Positions 25,294 to 38,500 of a DNA stretch of 64,000 nt are shown in pieces. The translations under genes were made by a program, and so were the position numbers. Origin of the DNA: Acridotheres tristis (taxonomy: Eukaryota; Chordata; Aves; Passeriformes; Sturnidae). How positions within the stretch are numbered: position 1 is the stretch's first letter; the number at the start of each line of letters is the position of its first letter. A model generated the notes under the pieces. That model was not told the DNA's origin. It searched no databases and saw only the letters and a list, made by a program, of their open reading frames with translations. The DNA is taken from the NCBI GenBank assembly GCA_037013685.1, contig CM072894.1:6698841-6762840 (forward strand), read 5' to 3'.

Positions 25294-25298
25294 CGAAG

Positions 25299-28200
25299 AG
25301 AGAATGTAGAATTTTGTAGCTGAAGAAAACAAACATATTTGTACAACAAACACCTGGGTTCCTGACAGCCATCTAAGTAGTTTTCACTGAAGCAAGAAGC
25401 AGAACTCAGGCTGTAACACCTACAGTTTCACACAGGCTGCTTGATGATTTGGCAAAAAGTACTGGAAAGCCTCTTAGATTAAGGCACTGGATTTCTTTAA
25501 CTTCTGCAGTATTTTTTCTGTTTTGAAAGGCAGCCATTAAAAAATTGCCATTTTTATTCCAGAGTATGACATATTCATCTTATGAGTATATAATGGCTTG
25601 GTTACTACTGCATTTATTTTATGTTGTACCCTAAGCATGCATATTCTGGTTTTATTCTGAGAACTGAGCTGTGTTTTCTCCATTACTGTATCACTTGGAG
25701 TTATAAAGATTCAGCAACATCTGTGCAGCCAAATGTTTTTCTGTGTATTCTGTCAGCAATACCTGATCAACACCCTTGCCTTGCAATGGTGTGCACAAGT
25801 GTAACTTGGTAAACAATTCTCTTAATAATGTGCTGGTTGGAGACTGCAGCTGGCTCTGTTGATAGAATTAAGGTAGGTTTTTATTTTGTCACCAGCAATT
25901 AGAACTATAAACTGTGGAAATTGTTTCAGTATTCTGTTTAATCCTGTGCTGTAGAGATATCCTAAGCAATGCAAGTAAATAACATTTTTATGTTGAAAAA
26001 TATGAGACTTCTAAGGCAAATCTTTTGGTATTCAAAAGTGTGTGATAGCTGTTTCCAGCTTGCTTTATTGCTCTATGGACAAGAGTATGTGGGTACTCCA
26101 GTACTTGGGAATAGATATGGATACAGAAGCCTCATCTCTTCCATCATAATTCCAAAAATAACTTGAAAGCTGTAAAACTGCATGCAAATTCCTCCTCATT
26201 CTTTTCAGATAGTCTTCAAAAAACTATTCCATTCTGTTGAGTTCTCTGGAACATTTCAAGATCTTTAATATGATTTTTTTTTTTTTTTTTTTCCCAATTC
26301 TTCCTTTGCTCTTTCCACCCCCTTAGTTTTAATGGGGAAAATTCTCACCAAAGGCAAAATGCAGCAGTAGCACATTGTGCAAAGCAGAATCCTGACTGGT
26401 ACCTGTTGTGACATTGAATATTCTATTCTGTTTCCATTTTTGTTCTTTCACATGCAGATGTCAGATCTTCAGTTCCTTCTAGGCAGAATGAGACATTAGG
26501 CACTTAAACATTGTGCTTAAACTTTCCAAGTGATCTACTCCAAATCCCTGTAGCCCTTAAAGCCTTTTTCTGGGATCTCAGCAGTCTAGGCAAAGTCAGA
26601 ACTGTTTTCCTCTAGACAAAAGGCTGGGATGAGGTTGCTCCTGCTGTGGGGGCAGATTTCTGGAAGGGAGGTGGTTGCCCATTCTCCCTTTGGTCTTGCA
26701 GCTCTCCCTGTGGCAGGGGACCCTGGGGAGAGTTGGTTTCTTCTCAGCTGCAGACTGGGCTGGCTCAGCTTTGGCAAGTCTCGTCTGTGCTGGTGCTGGC
26801 AATTTAGATCTGCTTCCCAGTTGGTTTTTATTGGTTTTCCTACACACAAAGGTACTCCTGATATTAACAAATATACTCTCTCTTGTCAGATTGAGAGCTT
26901 TTATTTTAGGGTGTGTGTCTGTTTGTACATCTTTTAAAGAGGGTATCTCTTGAAACAGCAGCATTTTTTTCTTAATCTGTTGTGAAATCTTCTGGAACGT
27001 ATCACTGAAGTGAGGTAATGAGCCTAGAAAGGACTGTGTTCCCAGTAAAAGAGATTTTTTTTCCTGAAATCACATCTCAAAATGTTGTTTGGAACAACAA
27101 TCATCCCTACATACCAGTTACGTTAGGAGTTGTTTAAGACAGTTTTTTGTGTCCTCAAACTTATTTTTTTAGCATTTTTTCATGCCATCTTTCCAAATGC
27201 CTTGCTGTGCAGATATGTGCAGTCTCTAATTCTTTCTTCCTACACACTGCTGGCAGCTGAGTGCATTCAAAGATCATGAGTCAAGTTTCCTAAAAAAAAA
27301 TCATACAAATAATTAGATTTAAAATACTGTAGGTTCTCTGTGAACATTTAGTATTGTCTTCCTTCTTTAAAGCTTTTTCTTCACATAGGTGTGTAGGTCT
27401 GAACTTTATTTTGTATTTAGAACAACTTTTCTTAACACAAATTCCAAATTTTAGGACTTCAGTCTCCAAGCAAAAGTCTCTTGTGGCGCCTGCCCCACAG
27501 CTGAATATTGTATCTGATAGCTTTTCTCTTTTGTCTGCTTCCTGATGGATAAAGTGTCAGAACCATCACTTCCAAAGCAGTGGACACCTGGGATTAAAGC
27601 TAAATGGTGATTTCATGCTGCAGGCTATCACATACCCAAGGCATACCTGTTTTAAAGTAACTGTAGTTAAGATTAATATGTGAAGACTTGTTTAAAAAAG
27701 CAAAAAGTGACAGGTGAAGTGTATATGGTAAATGATGCTGAATCTTTTCTTGGGCTAGAAAATAGCAGCAGGGGTCTGACGATGTAGCCAGCAGAAAGTT
27801 TGAGACATTAACCCCCACCATGGTGCCCCTTAATCTGTTTCACATGTGTAAGCTCTAAAGCAGAGCCTACCCTGGATTTGTAAACACAAAGGTCTTTAAT
27901 GTCTGAGATAAGGGCAGTCTTTTTTCTTGATTCAAGCAGCCTAAAAACTGCATTACTAATTTTGTAAGTTACATGTTGCATTAATATTCAATTTATCATG
28001 TTGTGCAAATGGGCTTAGGATGGAAGAAATACTTTTCCAACAAATTGTGCAGCTGGAGCTGTTGCTAATTCCCTAATCTTTCTGTGCCATATAGTAATTG
28101 CACTTAATTGTTTGCTTTTGCTGTGTTTTGTGGTGTGAAATGCAGTATGTCAACACTGCTGAACAGGTATGTCAGTGTGTGTAATGCCAATATTGTTGAG

Positions 28201-31200
28201 AAAGAATTTCTAGTTTTCACCTGACTGGATGAAACAGTTGATGTGTAGCTACCAATGCAGTGCTTCATATATTTTCTTGTAATCAGAGTTTGCAGTTGGT
28301 TTTTCTTGGTGATGAGTTGGTTTTGTCTTTGTACATGTTTCTGTGCAGGGTGGTAAGGTAAGAGTGGGGCTGGGCCAATGCCCGTGGCTGGGAAAGGAGC
28401 ATGTAAAGTAACATTTTCTTACACAGCCACTTAAAGCTGTTAGTATGCTAGTGGTTAAAATTCTTGTTAAATTACTTGTGCTCCTTCTACTTCAGTGGGG
28501 CTTTCCACTGCTAATTCTGCTTTTTCTTTTAAAAGCATATTAGGTTTCTCTGGAAGAACTCACCTAGAAGCGTTCCAACTTGTAAAAATTATTCTCTATC
28601 TTCCCTCTCATCCCATTCTGTGAGGTGATCTCTGTTTCTGGTTTAGTCCCCAGGGTTTGAAATTGTACCTAATGAACCAGCCAGTCTTGGAGAGGGCACT
28701 TGGGAACTTCAGTTCCCAGCCTAAGTTCTTGCAGGGCCTATTGTTTCTGCACTGAAAAACAGCAGAATCTGCAAGCTGTGCTTTAACCTGGCCATACTGA
28801 CTGGCAGCCCCATGTATTTGTCACAAGCTCTCTGTCATGAACAACAAATATAATAATCTAGAAGAGCATATGAACTATTTGTTTTGTCTTTGAAAATTAA
28901 GTACGTCTCCCAGAGGTCTTGGTTCCTAGCCCTGTATTTTATGGCTGAGGATATTGAATCTAGCTATTAAGCTGTTAGACTGGTTTTGTGTTAGTAATTT
29001 TCTTCTCTGATATGAAGAGTAATTCCTGAATCCAAATCATTAGCTGGTATTTCAGCCATGCTGCATGGAATGATGTGCTTGCATGGCTAATACCCTGTTT
29101 TGGTTTAGGGTAAATTTGGGAGGAAACTTTTGAATGGGGTTTTTTTTAGGAAACAGATTCAAGCAGTCCCTCCCCAAGCTGGTTAGGGGAAACATTTTTT
29201 GGGAGAGAAGTGGAAAAAAATTTGTTTATTTAACAGGTAAAGTATTTTCTAGCACAAAAATGAACAATACTAAATAGTAAAACTTCTCACTGCTCTGAAG
29301 AGATGACAAATTTAGCAGGTTTTTTTGTGGGTTGTAGCCCATATTACTTAGTCTGTTATCAGTCCTTCTGGTGCTGGTTAATGCCACAGCTTAGGCTAGG
29401 CCTGGTTGGCTACAGGTGTGAGCTTCTGGTGGTTTTTTTGGGTTTTTAGTTCAGAGTAGGTTTGAATAATTTCAAGAAAAAGGAAAAAAAAATGCTATAG
29501 TCCAGGGAGGTTTTTTTGCCTCAGCTAGCTAGAAAAACTAACCAAAAGCAAAGGGGAGCTTTTTTCCTGCTGTTTACTGCAGACAACACAGTCTGTGTGA
29601 AGCAAGCAGGGGGGAGCAAGTGCAGTTTTTGTTAACAAGTTTTGCATTTTTTTTTCCTTTTTACTCTTGAAACTACTTTTAAACCCGTAAAACTTAAATA
29701 TAAACAGTAACAGAACAGATGACTGGGCATAGAAGCATCATAAAGTTACCCCAAGACATAGCCCCAGCTGCCAGTACAGCTGTGTGGCTCTGTTTTACTG
29801 GTTTTGACTGGGATGGCATCAGACAGCTGGTGGCTACAGCCACTGCAGATCTGCCAGTGTGCAAAGCTCAGAGTGAGCAGAGCCTACATGGGTGTTGCAG
29901 TGATCTGTCAGGAAACTCAAGTGCAGCTGACAGCACTGTTGATTATTTCTCTTAGAAACAAGCAGGTTGTTTGCTTGGCTTTCGTGCCGATTTGCAACAT
30001 GAAAATGGGTTTATCTGCACAAGTGACAGTGCTGCTGCAAGGAAGGAGGGTTTGTGTCACAGTAGGCAAGGATAACGTGCCATACTTTTGAGGAGCTGCT
30101 TCAGTGCCCTGTGTTCTGTGTGGTGTTTATTTCTCTGGTCTTGCACAAAAGTGGAAATGCTGGCCATTATCCACAGCAGTAGATGTAAAATTGTAAAATT
30201 GTCGCTCTGCTTAGATTTTCGCTTCTGTTGTTGGGTTTTCTGAGGAGGAGAAGCAGAGGGTGTGAATACTTAGCAATAATATGATGTCATGGCACCTTGC
30301 TTCATGTAGCTATCTAATTAAAATAGATAATTATGAAATAAGATGATTCTACGTGGGCATTTAGTATTAGATGGCAAGCTAGATGTACATGCTAATACAC
30401 ATACTTAACTTGTTTCTTGTATACCTGATAGCTTTTAGTCTTCTCTGCTTTCAAAATGTAAAATTTGCACCATGAATTCTAAACCCAGCCTCAGACTCAG
30501 AAAAGACTGACATGCTTTAGTGAACAGTTTGCACTCTTACTTAGCCTTGTTTTTCCCAAGGTTGAATCTAATAGGATAAAGGGTATCTTAAAAGCAGATG
30601 TTATTTTATTTAACTAGAAGGCATTTATGAAATATCTTTCTTTATCTGAATTTTATTCTCATATTAGTCTGTTTTGTCTCTTAAATTCTCAGATTTCATA
30701 AATAAAGCAATGACATGATCTTTAGTTCTAAATCTCCGAAGATAGAAATGGAGTCACTATAAAAATAGATACAATGTCATTTGCTTGTGTATTTTATTTG
30801 AAGCCAGATGAGAAAATGATGTAGAGTTAATACAAATGAAAGGTGGTATAGTAAAGTGAATAGTTTTCAATTGCTCACAGATGAAGCTTTTGATGAAATG
30901 CATCATGTGTAGCCTGGTGTTGGCCAAGGTGATAATTAAAAATGGACTAGAAAGCTGCTTCTGGAGGCTCTCTGACAACAGAGGCTTTTGGGGGAGACTC
31001 TGTGTGATTCGTATACTTTGTGTGCACAGATATCTTTGCTGACCACTGACTGTGAGATTTCCTCATCTGTGATGCTTTTGGCTTGAATCTTAAATTAATT
31101 CTGAACTCCACTCCTGGAAGAATCTGGGGCACTTCAAACACAAGTGCAATATAAGAATCAACAGTCATCATTTAAGCTCTTGACATCCAGAATTCAGAGC

Positions 31201-32505
31201 CAAGTCTTGTTTTGATGACTGAAGGATATTGTACTTCATTATGTAGCATTTTTCTTACCATTCCTGGAGGATATCCTGAGTTTTTATAATTTAATGACTT
31301 ATGAAGAATTCCTAAATAGGACTTTCTCCCCCTTCCCATTTTGGAGTTGTGTTTCCTCTGAAGCATTGTTAGACTTGATTAGGATCTAGGAAATTTTTGA
31401 GTAATGAGTCAGAAAAATAAACAAAATCTGAGCAAGCAAAAGGTGGGGAATGGAAAAGACTTCTGGTTTAGATGAGTTTAAATCCTTTCAGCTCTAAACT
31501 AGAGGTATATATCCCTCTCTTGCATGCACACCTTTTCCTTCCTTTTTCCTTGTCCCTTTCTTCCTCTTGTCCTTGTACTCTCAAAAAACCCCAGGAGAAC
31601 AGTTGTGTTGTGCCTTACTGAGACAACTTTATGGGTTGTGGCATATCTGTGGGATATATGTGCTTCTGTAAAAGGCCCTGAAGGGAAAGCTTTCAACTGT
31701 AACAAATCTGCCCTGTAAAGGATGGAAAGCAGTAAATATGCTTATAGTTGTAAACACTAATGATTCCATAGCAGTCTCTTATGTACCTCTTAATCAGAAA
31801 ATTATCTTTGTTGTGACTCTGTGTGCTTTTCAGTTTGGGATTTCAGGTTTTTTGATGTTGAGCTGTGATTAGAAGGTACGAAGAAATGGACCATAAAATA
31901 GATGTTTATTGAAAGATAAGTAAAAGCATACTTGATAGGATTAGTGGAATATATTTGAGATGTGTTATGTTACTGGCATACCCATGACTACTTAACTGCT
32001 GAAATAATCTGTTGCTATTTAATCCAAATCAATTCCATTTGCCAGGTCATCTGGAAGTTACTGAATAAGTGACTTAGTTGCTTAGCCAAATGGCCAGGGA
32101 GAAAAAAAAAAATCAAACTGCTGGAGAAATATGCCTTGACAGTAAAGAACATAATAAAATGCCAAGGATCTCAGTTCTGAAAGAAGTAAGTGGTTGGCTG
32201 GAAGTAATTGCTTGAATACTTTGAATTCATTATGGTGAATTTTGCCAGATGCTTTTGAAGAATATTTATGTATGTTATTTGCTGTGGTGTTTTTTGTGCT
32301 TGCTGCAAGGCATGTGTACTTCTCGGTAATTTGATCCTGTTTGTTTATGGTCTAAATACTTCTTTTCCCCCTAGACAGCAATATTCAATTGTGTATTATT
32401 TCAGCTGCTTTTTGGAAAACGTGACACAAATACAAGTCCCAGGCAGTATTTGTCTACGATAGAATTGTGTTTGTCTAAGGTAGAATCAAATGTATTTCTT
32501 CTTAG
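25299..32505 (+). other. Intron-like sequence
   Basis: Mostly AT-rich. It contains a 19-T run at 26274-26292 and a GC-richer block at about 26.6-26.8 kb whose open frames on both strands lack splice context. A 9-nt candidate microexon at 28349-28357 lies between a pyrimidine-rich GCAG and GTAAGAG. A T/A-rich block at about 29.19-29.70 kb may be old LTR sequence in antisense; the family could not be confirmed. Confidence 0.4.
26274..26292 (+). repeat. Poly(T), 19 bases
   Basis: Uninterrupted T run after 'taatatga'. A length polymorphism is likely. There is no adjacent retroposon body that would mark it as a poly(A) tail. Confidence 0.9.
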
Positions 32506-32589
32506 CTGACAAACTTGGTGGAATCTTGACATATCTTGACAGATTTCTGAAATTTGTGTTTCACAATATACCTGGGAACATTTTACAAG
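32506..32589 (+). other. Candidate 84-nt exon
   Basis: Bounded by a pyrimidine-rich TTTCTTCTTAG at its left and an excellent donor ACAAG|GTAAGA at its right. It is 84 nt, a multiple of three, and open in only one frame (skipping the first two bases): it reads DKLGGILTYLDRF, then LKFVFHNIPGNILQ. The other two frames stop early. The peptide was not recognised. If real, it could be a coding exon or an in-frame cassette of the rightward gene. Chance pairs of such splice sites are expected in this much intron, so confidence is modest. Confidence 0.35.
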
Positions 32590-35500
32590 GTAAGATCTTC
32601 AAAGAGATGCTGCAGCTCAAATATATTTGTAGCATGTCTGGAGAAAGCAACTTACTAGCTCTACTCTGAGCCTCTGATGCTGTGGAAGGGTAAAGGGTGG
32701 GGGAGAGTGTTTTCTGCTCACTCCTATCCTGTCACTTATCTGGAAACGTGTCAATTATTTGAGTCTGACCTGGCACGTGGATATTAGGAAAACTGGTATA
32801 CATGGTGAAGTACTGGCTAGTGTGAGAGCTGAAATGTGAAAAACTGCGTTGCAAAGGTTATTTGTTCTGTTTTGTGTGGATGTAGGAATCCTGCTCGTGT
32901 CTGTTTGACTTCTCAGGGTGTCAAGATGTTCACCCTGTAGTTCTGGAAGTCATTTAGAGTGCAATGATGCTCCTGATATGGTGGTTGAAGCATTTCTCCA
33001 TATGTTGCTACCCTTTTCATGTCTAGTGCACCTTTCTCTTGGTAGTGACTCAGGTATTTTTGGTATGGCATTGGGAACTGGCTCGAGTATGACCAAGAAT
33101 TGGGAAGAATAAGTTAATTTAGGCAAGTTCAGTCTGACTGTGGAGCAACAGAGTAAGCTGCAATACAGTTGCTTTTCCAAGTAGATATAAACCCCAGACA
33201 TTGGTTTGTCATGCACTGGTTTCCTCAGTGCTTGAAGTGTAGTTTCTTCATGACCCAACCAGAACAGATTTTTCCCCATGGACATAGTCTATCTGGCCTT
33301 CATTTGTTTACTTTAATGCTCCTCAAGGCACCCCACTTTTAGTGAGGATGAACAGTGCTGTAGTGCAGACAAGCAGAAAGCTTGTTGTTACTATATCCCA
33401 TTTATTTAGCTTTGTCATGAATTCAGGTTCCTATGTGTGTGTATTAGGAAGGTTTGTTTTGTTTTCCTGCTGAGCTCTATCACAACAAAACTAACAAAAA
33501 ACCCAGAAAAGCTTTTTCCTGGTTCTCACCTCTCTGTAAAAATGAGAAATGTATTGACTTTTGAATGTACCAGAACTCTGCTTATCTAGTAATTAAAAAC
33601 AGAAAATAAACAGAAGTTGCAACAAACAATGTGGTGGATCTGTCTTGTCCAGTGGCAGTTGTCCCCTGCTCACCCTCATTTAAAATATACTATTGTTACA
33701 GATAGAATTTTGCCTTTGAATCCCCACTTTTGTAAGGTTTGGAACAGCCTGCCAGAACTTAATTGCCTTTTGGCAGATCTTTTTACAGTTAATAGTGTTG
33801 CTGGTGCTGGAAGAGAGGAGGATTCAGGTGTTCAAGGGACTGATCTTTAAAAAGAAGGCAGACTGTTTAAACTGGGGTTTTTTTTTGAGCTAGTCTCTAC
33901 TGGAATTGGGCTGTAGCAGAATAGTCTCATTTTTCCTTTTGCCTCTCTTCCTGTCAATGATTTTGTAGCTTGTCGGAGTCCTCCAACAAAATTTTCATGC
34001 ATTTCACAAAATCTGATGAATTGTTAAAATAGAGATTAGCATCAGTGTCCCTGTAGGAGACATGCAGCTGACTGGAGGATGATGGGGTTGAAACAGAAAA
34101 TTCTTGATCATCACCTAAAATCTGCTGAGTTTTAGTAACAGTTACCTGTAATAAAACCTCTGATAAAAAGTGTTCTTTTTTTTCTTGGTCATGAAAATTA
34201 ATAAGTCCTGTCATAATGGATGCAACCTTGCCAGCACTTTGTTTTGGAGCAGCCTTATAGGTGGACAGCATTGTGAATTTTATTGTGAATTCTTTATTAT
34301 GCTTATGCAGTTCAGTCACCTTTTATTTCTCTTCTATTTTTATCACATTCTATTTTCTTGAAACTTTTGTTTTAGCCTTCTCCAGTCTGCCTTTTCAGTA
34401 GACAGTCTTCAGCACTGTGCTTCAGCAGAACTGGCACATCCCATCCAACATATGTACAGTATACATAAATTTCCTTGTCTTGCCCATGTCTATTCAGTGT
34501 TCCAGATTTTTTGGGAGTGGTCTATCAATCAAATAGCTTACCTGTTTTTCTATGGAATTCTCAGTTTGCTGTAGGTGGCCTGTATGCATTCCATATGTTC
34601 CCAGGATCAGCAGCCAATTTTTCTTCTTACAAATATTCCTTCAGAAGTCTGGACAGCTTTAAAACCGCATAGTTTGGTTGTGTTCAGATGTCATTTCAAT
34701 ATTCTTGGCTCAGCAATGTTCTAAATGACCTCTTCCTCTATCTGCACAAGATTCAGACTTGCCAGGTTTTTTGTATTTATTTTTGGGTTTTTTTATGGCT
34801 TGGCATGCTTTGGTGCTCTCAAATGAAACCAAAAACTAAAGGGGAAAATCTTGTGTGCTGCCTGTGTCTGTTCTCCCCTTGCTGGCAGCTGTGTAGTAAT
34901 GTACATATAGAGGTTTTGAAGGTTACTCTTATTACATGAAAGAATTTTAGGGTCTTGCTGTTTACTGGGTTGCTTCATCAGCTGTGCCTGTTTGATTGGT
35001 ACCTTTTCTATACAGCAATTCTGCTGCTTTTTGTTTGATGTTTGTTTATTTTGTCCATGCTTGCAGGGTTTGGTTTTTTTCTTCTTACGATTCATTTTAA
35101 TATGACAAAGTTTTTAAACATTAAATTTTGCTTTCATCTTTCATGTGTTTTTCAGCTGTCTGTTGGAGCTGCTTTTTTGCCCTCTTTATATTCTCCATTA
35201 TTCCTTTTATATCTCTATTTCTCCACCACATTTTTTGAAAATGTGTGTGTTCATCTGCATGTCTCAGTTAATTCACAGGAGTTAGTGATAACTTAATTGA
35301 TGAAAGCAAGAATTGGGAGTCTGAAAGAATATCTCCACATTTGTTCTTTGTGCCTGATCCCCATCTGGAATTGCTCAGGAGAAAACAAGGTCTGACTCAG
35401 ACACTGAGGCTACAATTTCCATCTCTATGGTGTTTCACAAATACCCTTTTATTCTGACCACTTTGTGATTCTCCACATACTCAGATTTTCCCTTTATGAT

Positions 35501-38500
35501 GTAGATGATAGGTGATAAGATGTATCAAGACCTCCTGGGTTTAAATATGACCTGATGTTCTCCTCTGGATGAAAAGATGAGTCTTGTTCAAAATGGTTTT
35601 CCTTTCATCTGCTGCATTGGGATGATGTCATGGATGGGACATTTTTAGTCTCTTGTGATTTTTTTTTTTCTTTTTTTTCATACTTAATATGTTTTGCAAA
35701 GGAGGCTTTTCCTATTATTGTTCTCTTCTGTGATGAGAAATACAAATGTCCTGAAGAAAACACTATATATAATTTTAGCTGAAATACACTAGTGATCTAA
35801 AGACCAAGTAGGACTCTAAGATGTGAAGTGATGGTATCTCAAGTTTAATCAAGTCTTTTTGGAGATTTATGATAACTATTAATATGCTTAAAATATGCTT
35901 TTCTCAATTCTTCAAGTAGAAGTAATAAAAAAAAAAGTCTGTCATTTCTGTTATAGCAATAATCATAGTTGTGGGGCATGTTTTTAGTTGGTTGGTCTGT
36001 TTGTTTTATATGCAATATGAGTGAATGGAATACATTAATCCTGATGTCCTAAACTTTGAAATAATAGTGTCATCAGTGTCCTGCTTCTCTTCCAGTCCTA
36101 AAATGCACACTGAATATGGTGATAACTGTGAAAGAAGAATATATGGGATTGTACAGAGCTCTGGACTGAAAACACAAAGATTAGGATGGAAGGTTTCCTT
36201 GTGGTGAAACAAGAATCTAAAGAGCAGGATTTGTGGCAGAGAAGTAAAGGTTTATCCTTTAAGTTTTGTGCATCTACATCTGTTTAGTCCATTGGTTATA
36301 TTGTTGACACATCTTGAATTTATATTTATTGCTTGAAAACAGAAAATATTCCTAAGTCTCTCTGCATATGATATCCTACACAAGCACACAATTTAGTGTT
36401 TGGGCTCTAGGTAACTTTCAGTGTGCCTAGCTTGATTGTGTATTACAGTCAAAATATTTAAAATGTCTATTCTTATGTTTCAGTATTTCTACTTGAGATT
36501 GTCTGAATACTTGATTACCTAGATCCTGGTTACTTAAAAAAAATTATTGGTTATAGTAAGTAGTCTGTTTTACTTATGTTTGTAAGCTTCAGTAAAAAAC
36601 ATTCAGTCCCCAAAAGGAAGCCTTTTTTTTAATAAATCCAGAATTTGCAGTCTTATTCTGTATAATCCAGGTGCAACCAAACTATTATTCCATGCTACCT
36701 AGCAAGTATGTCACTATGTCCAGTCACAATCCCAGACTAACAGTTCTTGAGGTGATTGTGATTCATTTATGGAGCTGCTTTCGTTGAGATAAGTCTGAGT
36801 AGCTGATAATTTTGTAAATGTGAGTGGCTGTGCATGGGGTGTGTCTAATGAGGATTTTGATTTGTGAAGTAGCAAAGCCAATGTAATTTCGGTTTTTATG
36901 GTTTCTTGAATTGGTTTTTGGAGAATACGCAGTTGCACTCTCCAAAAGTCTTCTGCTGAAATTAGTATCTGTAAGTCACTGCAAGATTTTTTTTTAAGAG
37001 TGCTTGCTGTGCTTCTTTTCATGTGCTTATGTTTAGTTCTGTTTGTTGAACTCTGACCCTCAATGCAGTAGCATCATATGGTTACCAATTTACTCCTTAA
37101 CAAGAGTAAAGAAGAGGGGAGAAATAAAAATGCATATAATGACAACTTTTGTGAATCTGTGAAGAGCCTTCTAAATGAAGGAAAAAAGTCCAGTCCCATA
37201 CTTGAGGTGATGAACTTGCACACCAGAGTGCAGACAGAACTGAAGGCAGCTTCTGGTTTAAGCGAACCAGGAAGAGCTCCATTCCAGAAATGCTGTGTTT
37301 GCTTCCAGAGCCATGTCAGCATGCTTCACTTTTAAGGCAGTTCAGGAGTGCCAGGGTGTTTGAGACATGGCAGTAAACAGTGTGAGGTTTCAGAGGTCGT
37401 GTGGGTTTCATGGCATCAGTCCTGAATGGGATGGTGAAAGGCAACCCATGGAAATATCCAATTTCCATGCTGTGCCCATACATTGCTGCCTCTCTGCTTA
37501 TTCCACGTATGTTTCTGTATTTCTTGGTGCAATGTCTGGCTGTCTCTACATCAGTTGTTGGTACATGAGTGTGGTCAGAATCTTTTTTGCAGTTTCTTAA
37601 CCATTATTATTGTTAGTTTTATTAGATTTTCTAGCACTTGTGTCATAACATTTGATGTATTGTAAGACATCTGGAGTAACTTAGTCATAATTTATTTGGA
37701 GAAGCATGTTGAGAGAGACCTTCAGGCTAATTTTGATATCAGCTAGGTTGTAATTTTAATGAGGAAAAAGGGTTATGCCTGTATGTTAGGCTGAGGAAAG
37801 CTGTGGCTTGATATAAAGCTTCTGTCTGCATTGCCTGGTTTGTTTTTGCACTGTCCCTGTGTGAGAAGAAGTAGCCTAAAGATTTGATGTGGCTTCTCTG
37901 GGGGGTGGCATTTTTTTCCAAGATCTGTGTACATGTATAAGTCAGTGTGCTCCCAGAGAAAAACACAAAGGGTTTATCTAGCATGTAATAGACAGAATTT
38001 CTTCCTTGAAAACTTATTGCTCTTTCCATTTCAGGTTCTGGAGCTTAACCAGTCAAATATCATTCTGGGGAATGTGATTCCCAACTCTACCCTGTTTGTC
38101 CTAATGGGTAGTGGTCAAGGTGCTGTAGGAAGCTTTTTGCTGATGTTAGGAGTACCTGCCTCTAAGTCTTGGCTGTGATTTGAGAAAATGCTGACTCTCA
38201 TACCTGAAAATCAAGGGCAGCCTGCTTTGATCATAAAATACTCCACATTTTATAGCTCTTTTGGAAATAACACCTGAGGGCTTGCACGTTTCCTTGGCAG
38301 GTTGTTTGTGTAGTTTCTGCCAGGTTTTACTGCACCTGCAGCAAATCTGTTTGAATGTAGCTGAGTTTAAGACTTTCACTAGACAAGACAGCAAAATGCT
38401 TGATGATTGTTTCAGATTGGGACCCCCAATTCTGTTATGTTGAGTAGCCACACTGACTAAATGTAAAATAAGGACAAGGCTATTTTTGAAATACACTCAA

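Larger units (their letters stand above)
25034..25298. promoter_or_regulatory. CpG-retaining intronic patch, candidate enhancer or insulator
   Basis: Nine CpG dinucleotides fall in about 265 bp, well above the surrounding intron. The patch contains a CTCF-like core (25206-25224) and a 24-bp perfect palindrome (25270-25293). CpG retention in methylated vertebrate intron DNA suggests either an unmethylated element or purifying selection. There is no exon-like frame with splice sites. The element is about 3.5 kb downstream of the promoter on the plus-strand gene. Confidence 0.45.

Noticed and set aside
33954..34319. 121-codon minus-strand frame with protein-like composition
   Set aside because: It starts with GTG rather than ATG, has in-frame stops just upstream and no pyrimidine tract for an acceptor. 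Frames of this length are expected by chance here. A decayed retrocopy was considered but no parent gene was recognised.
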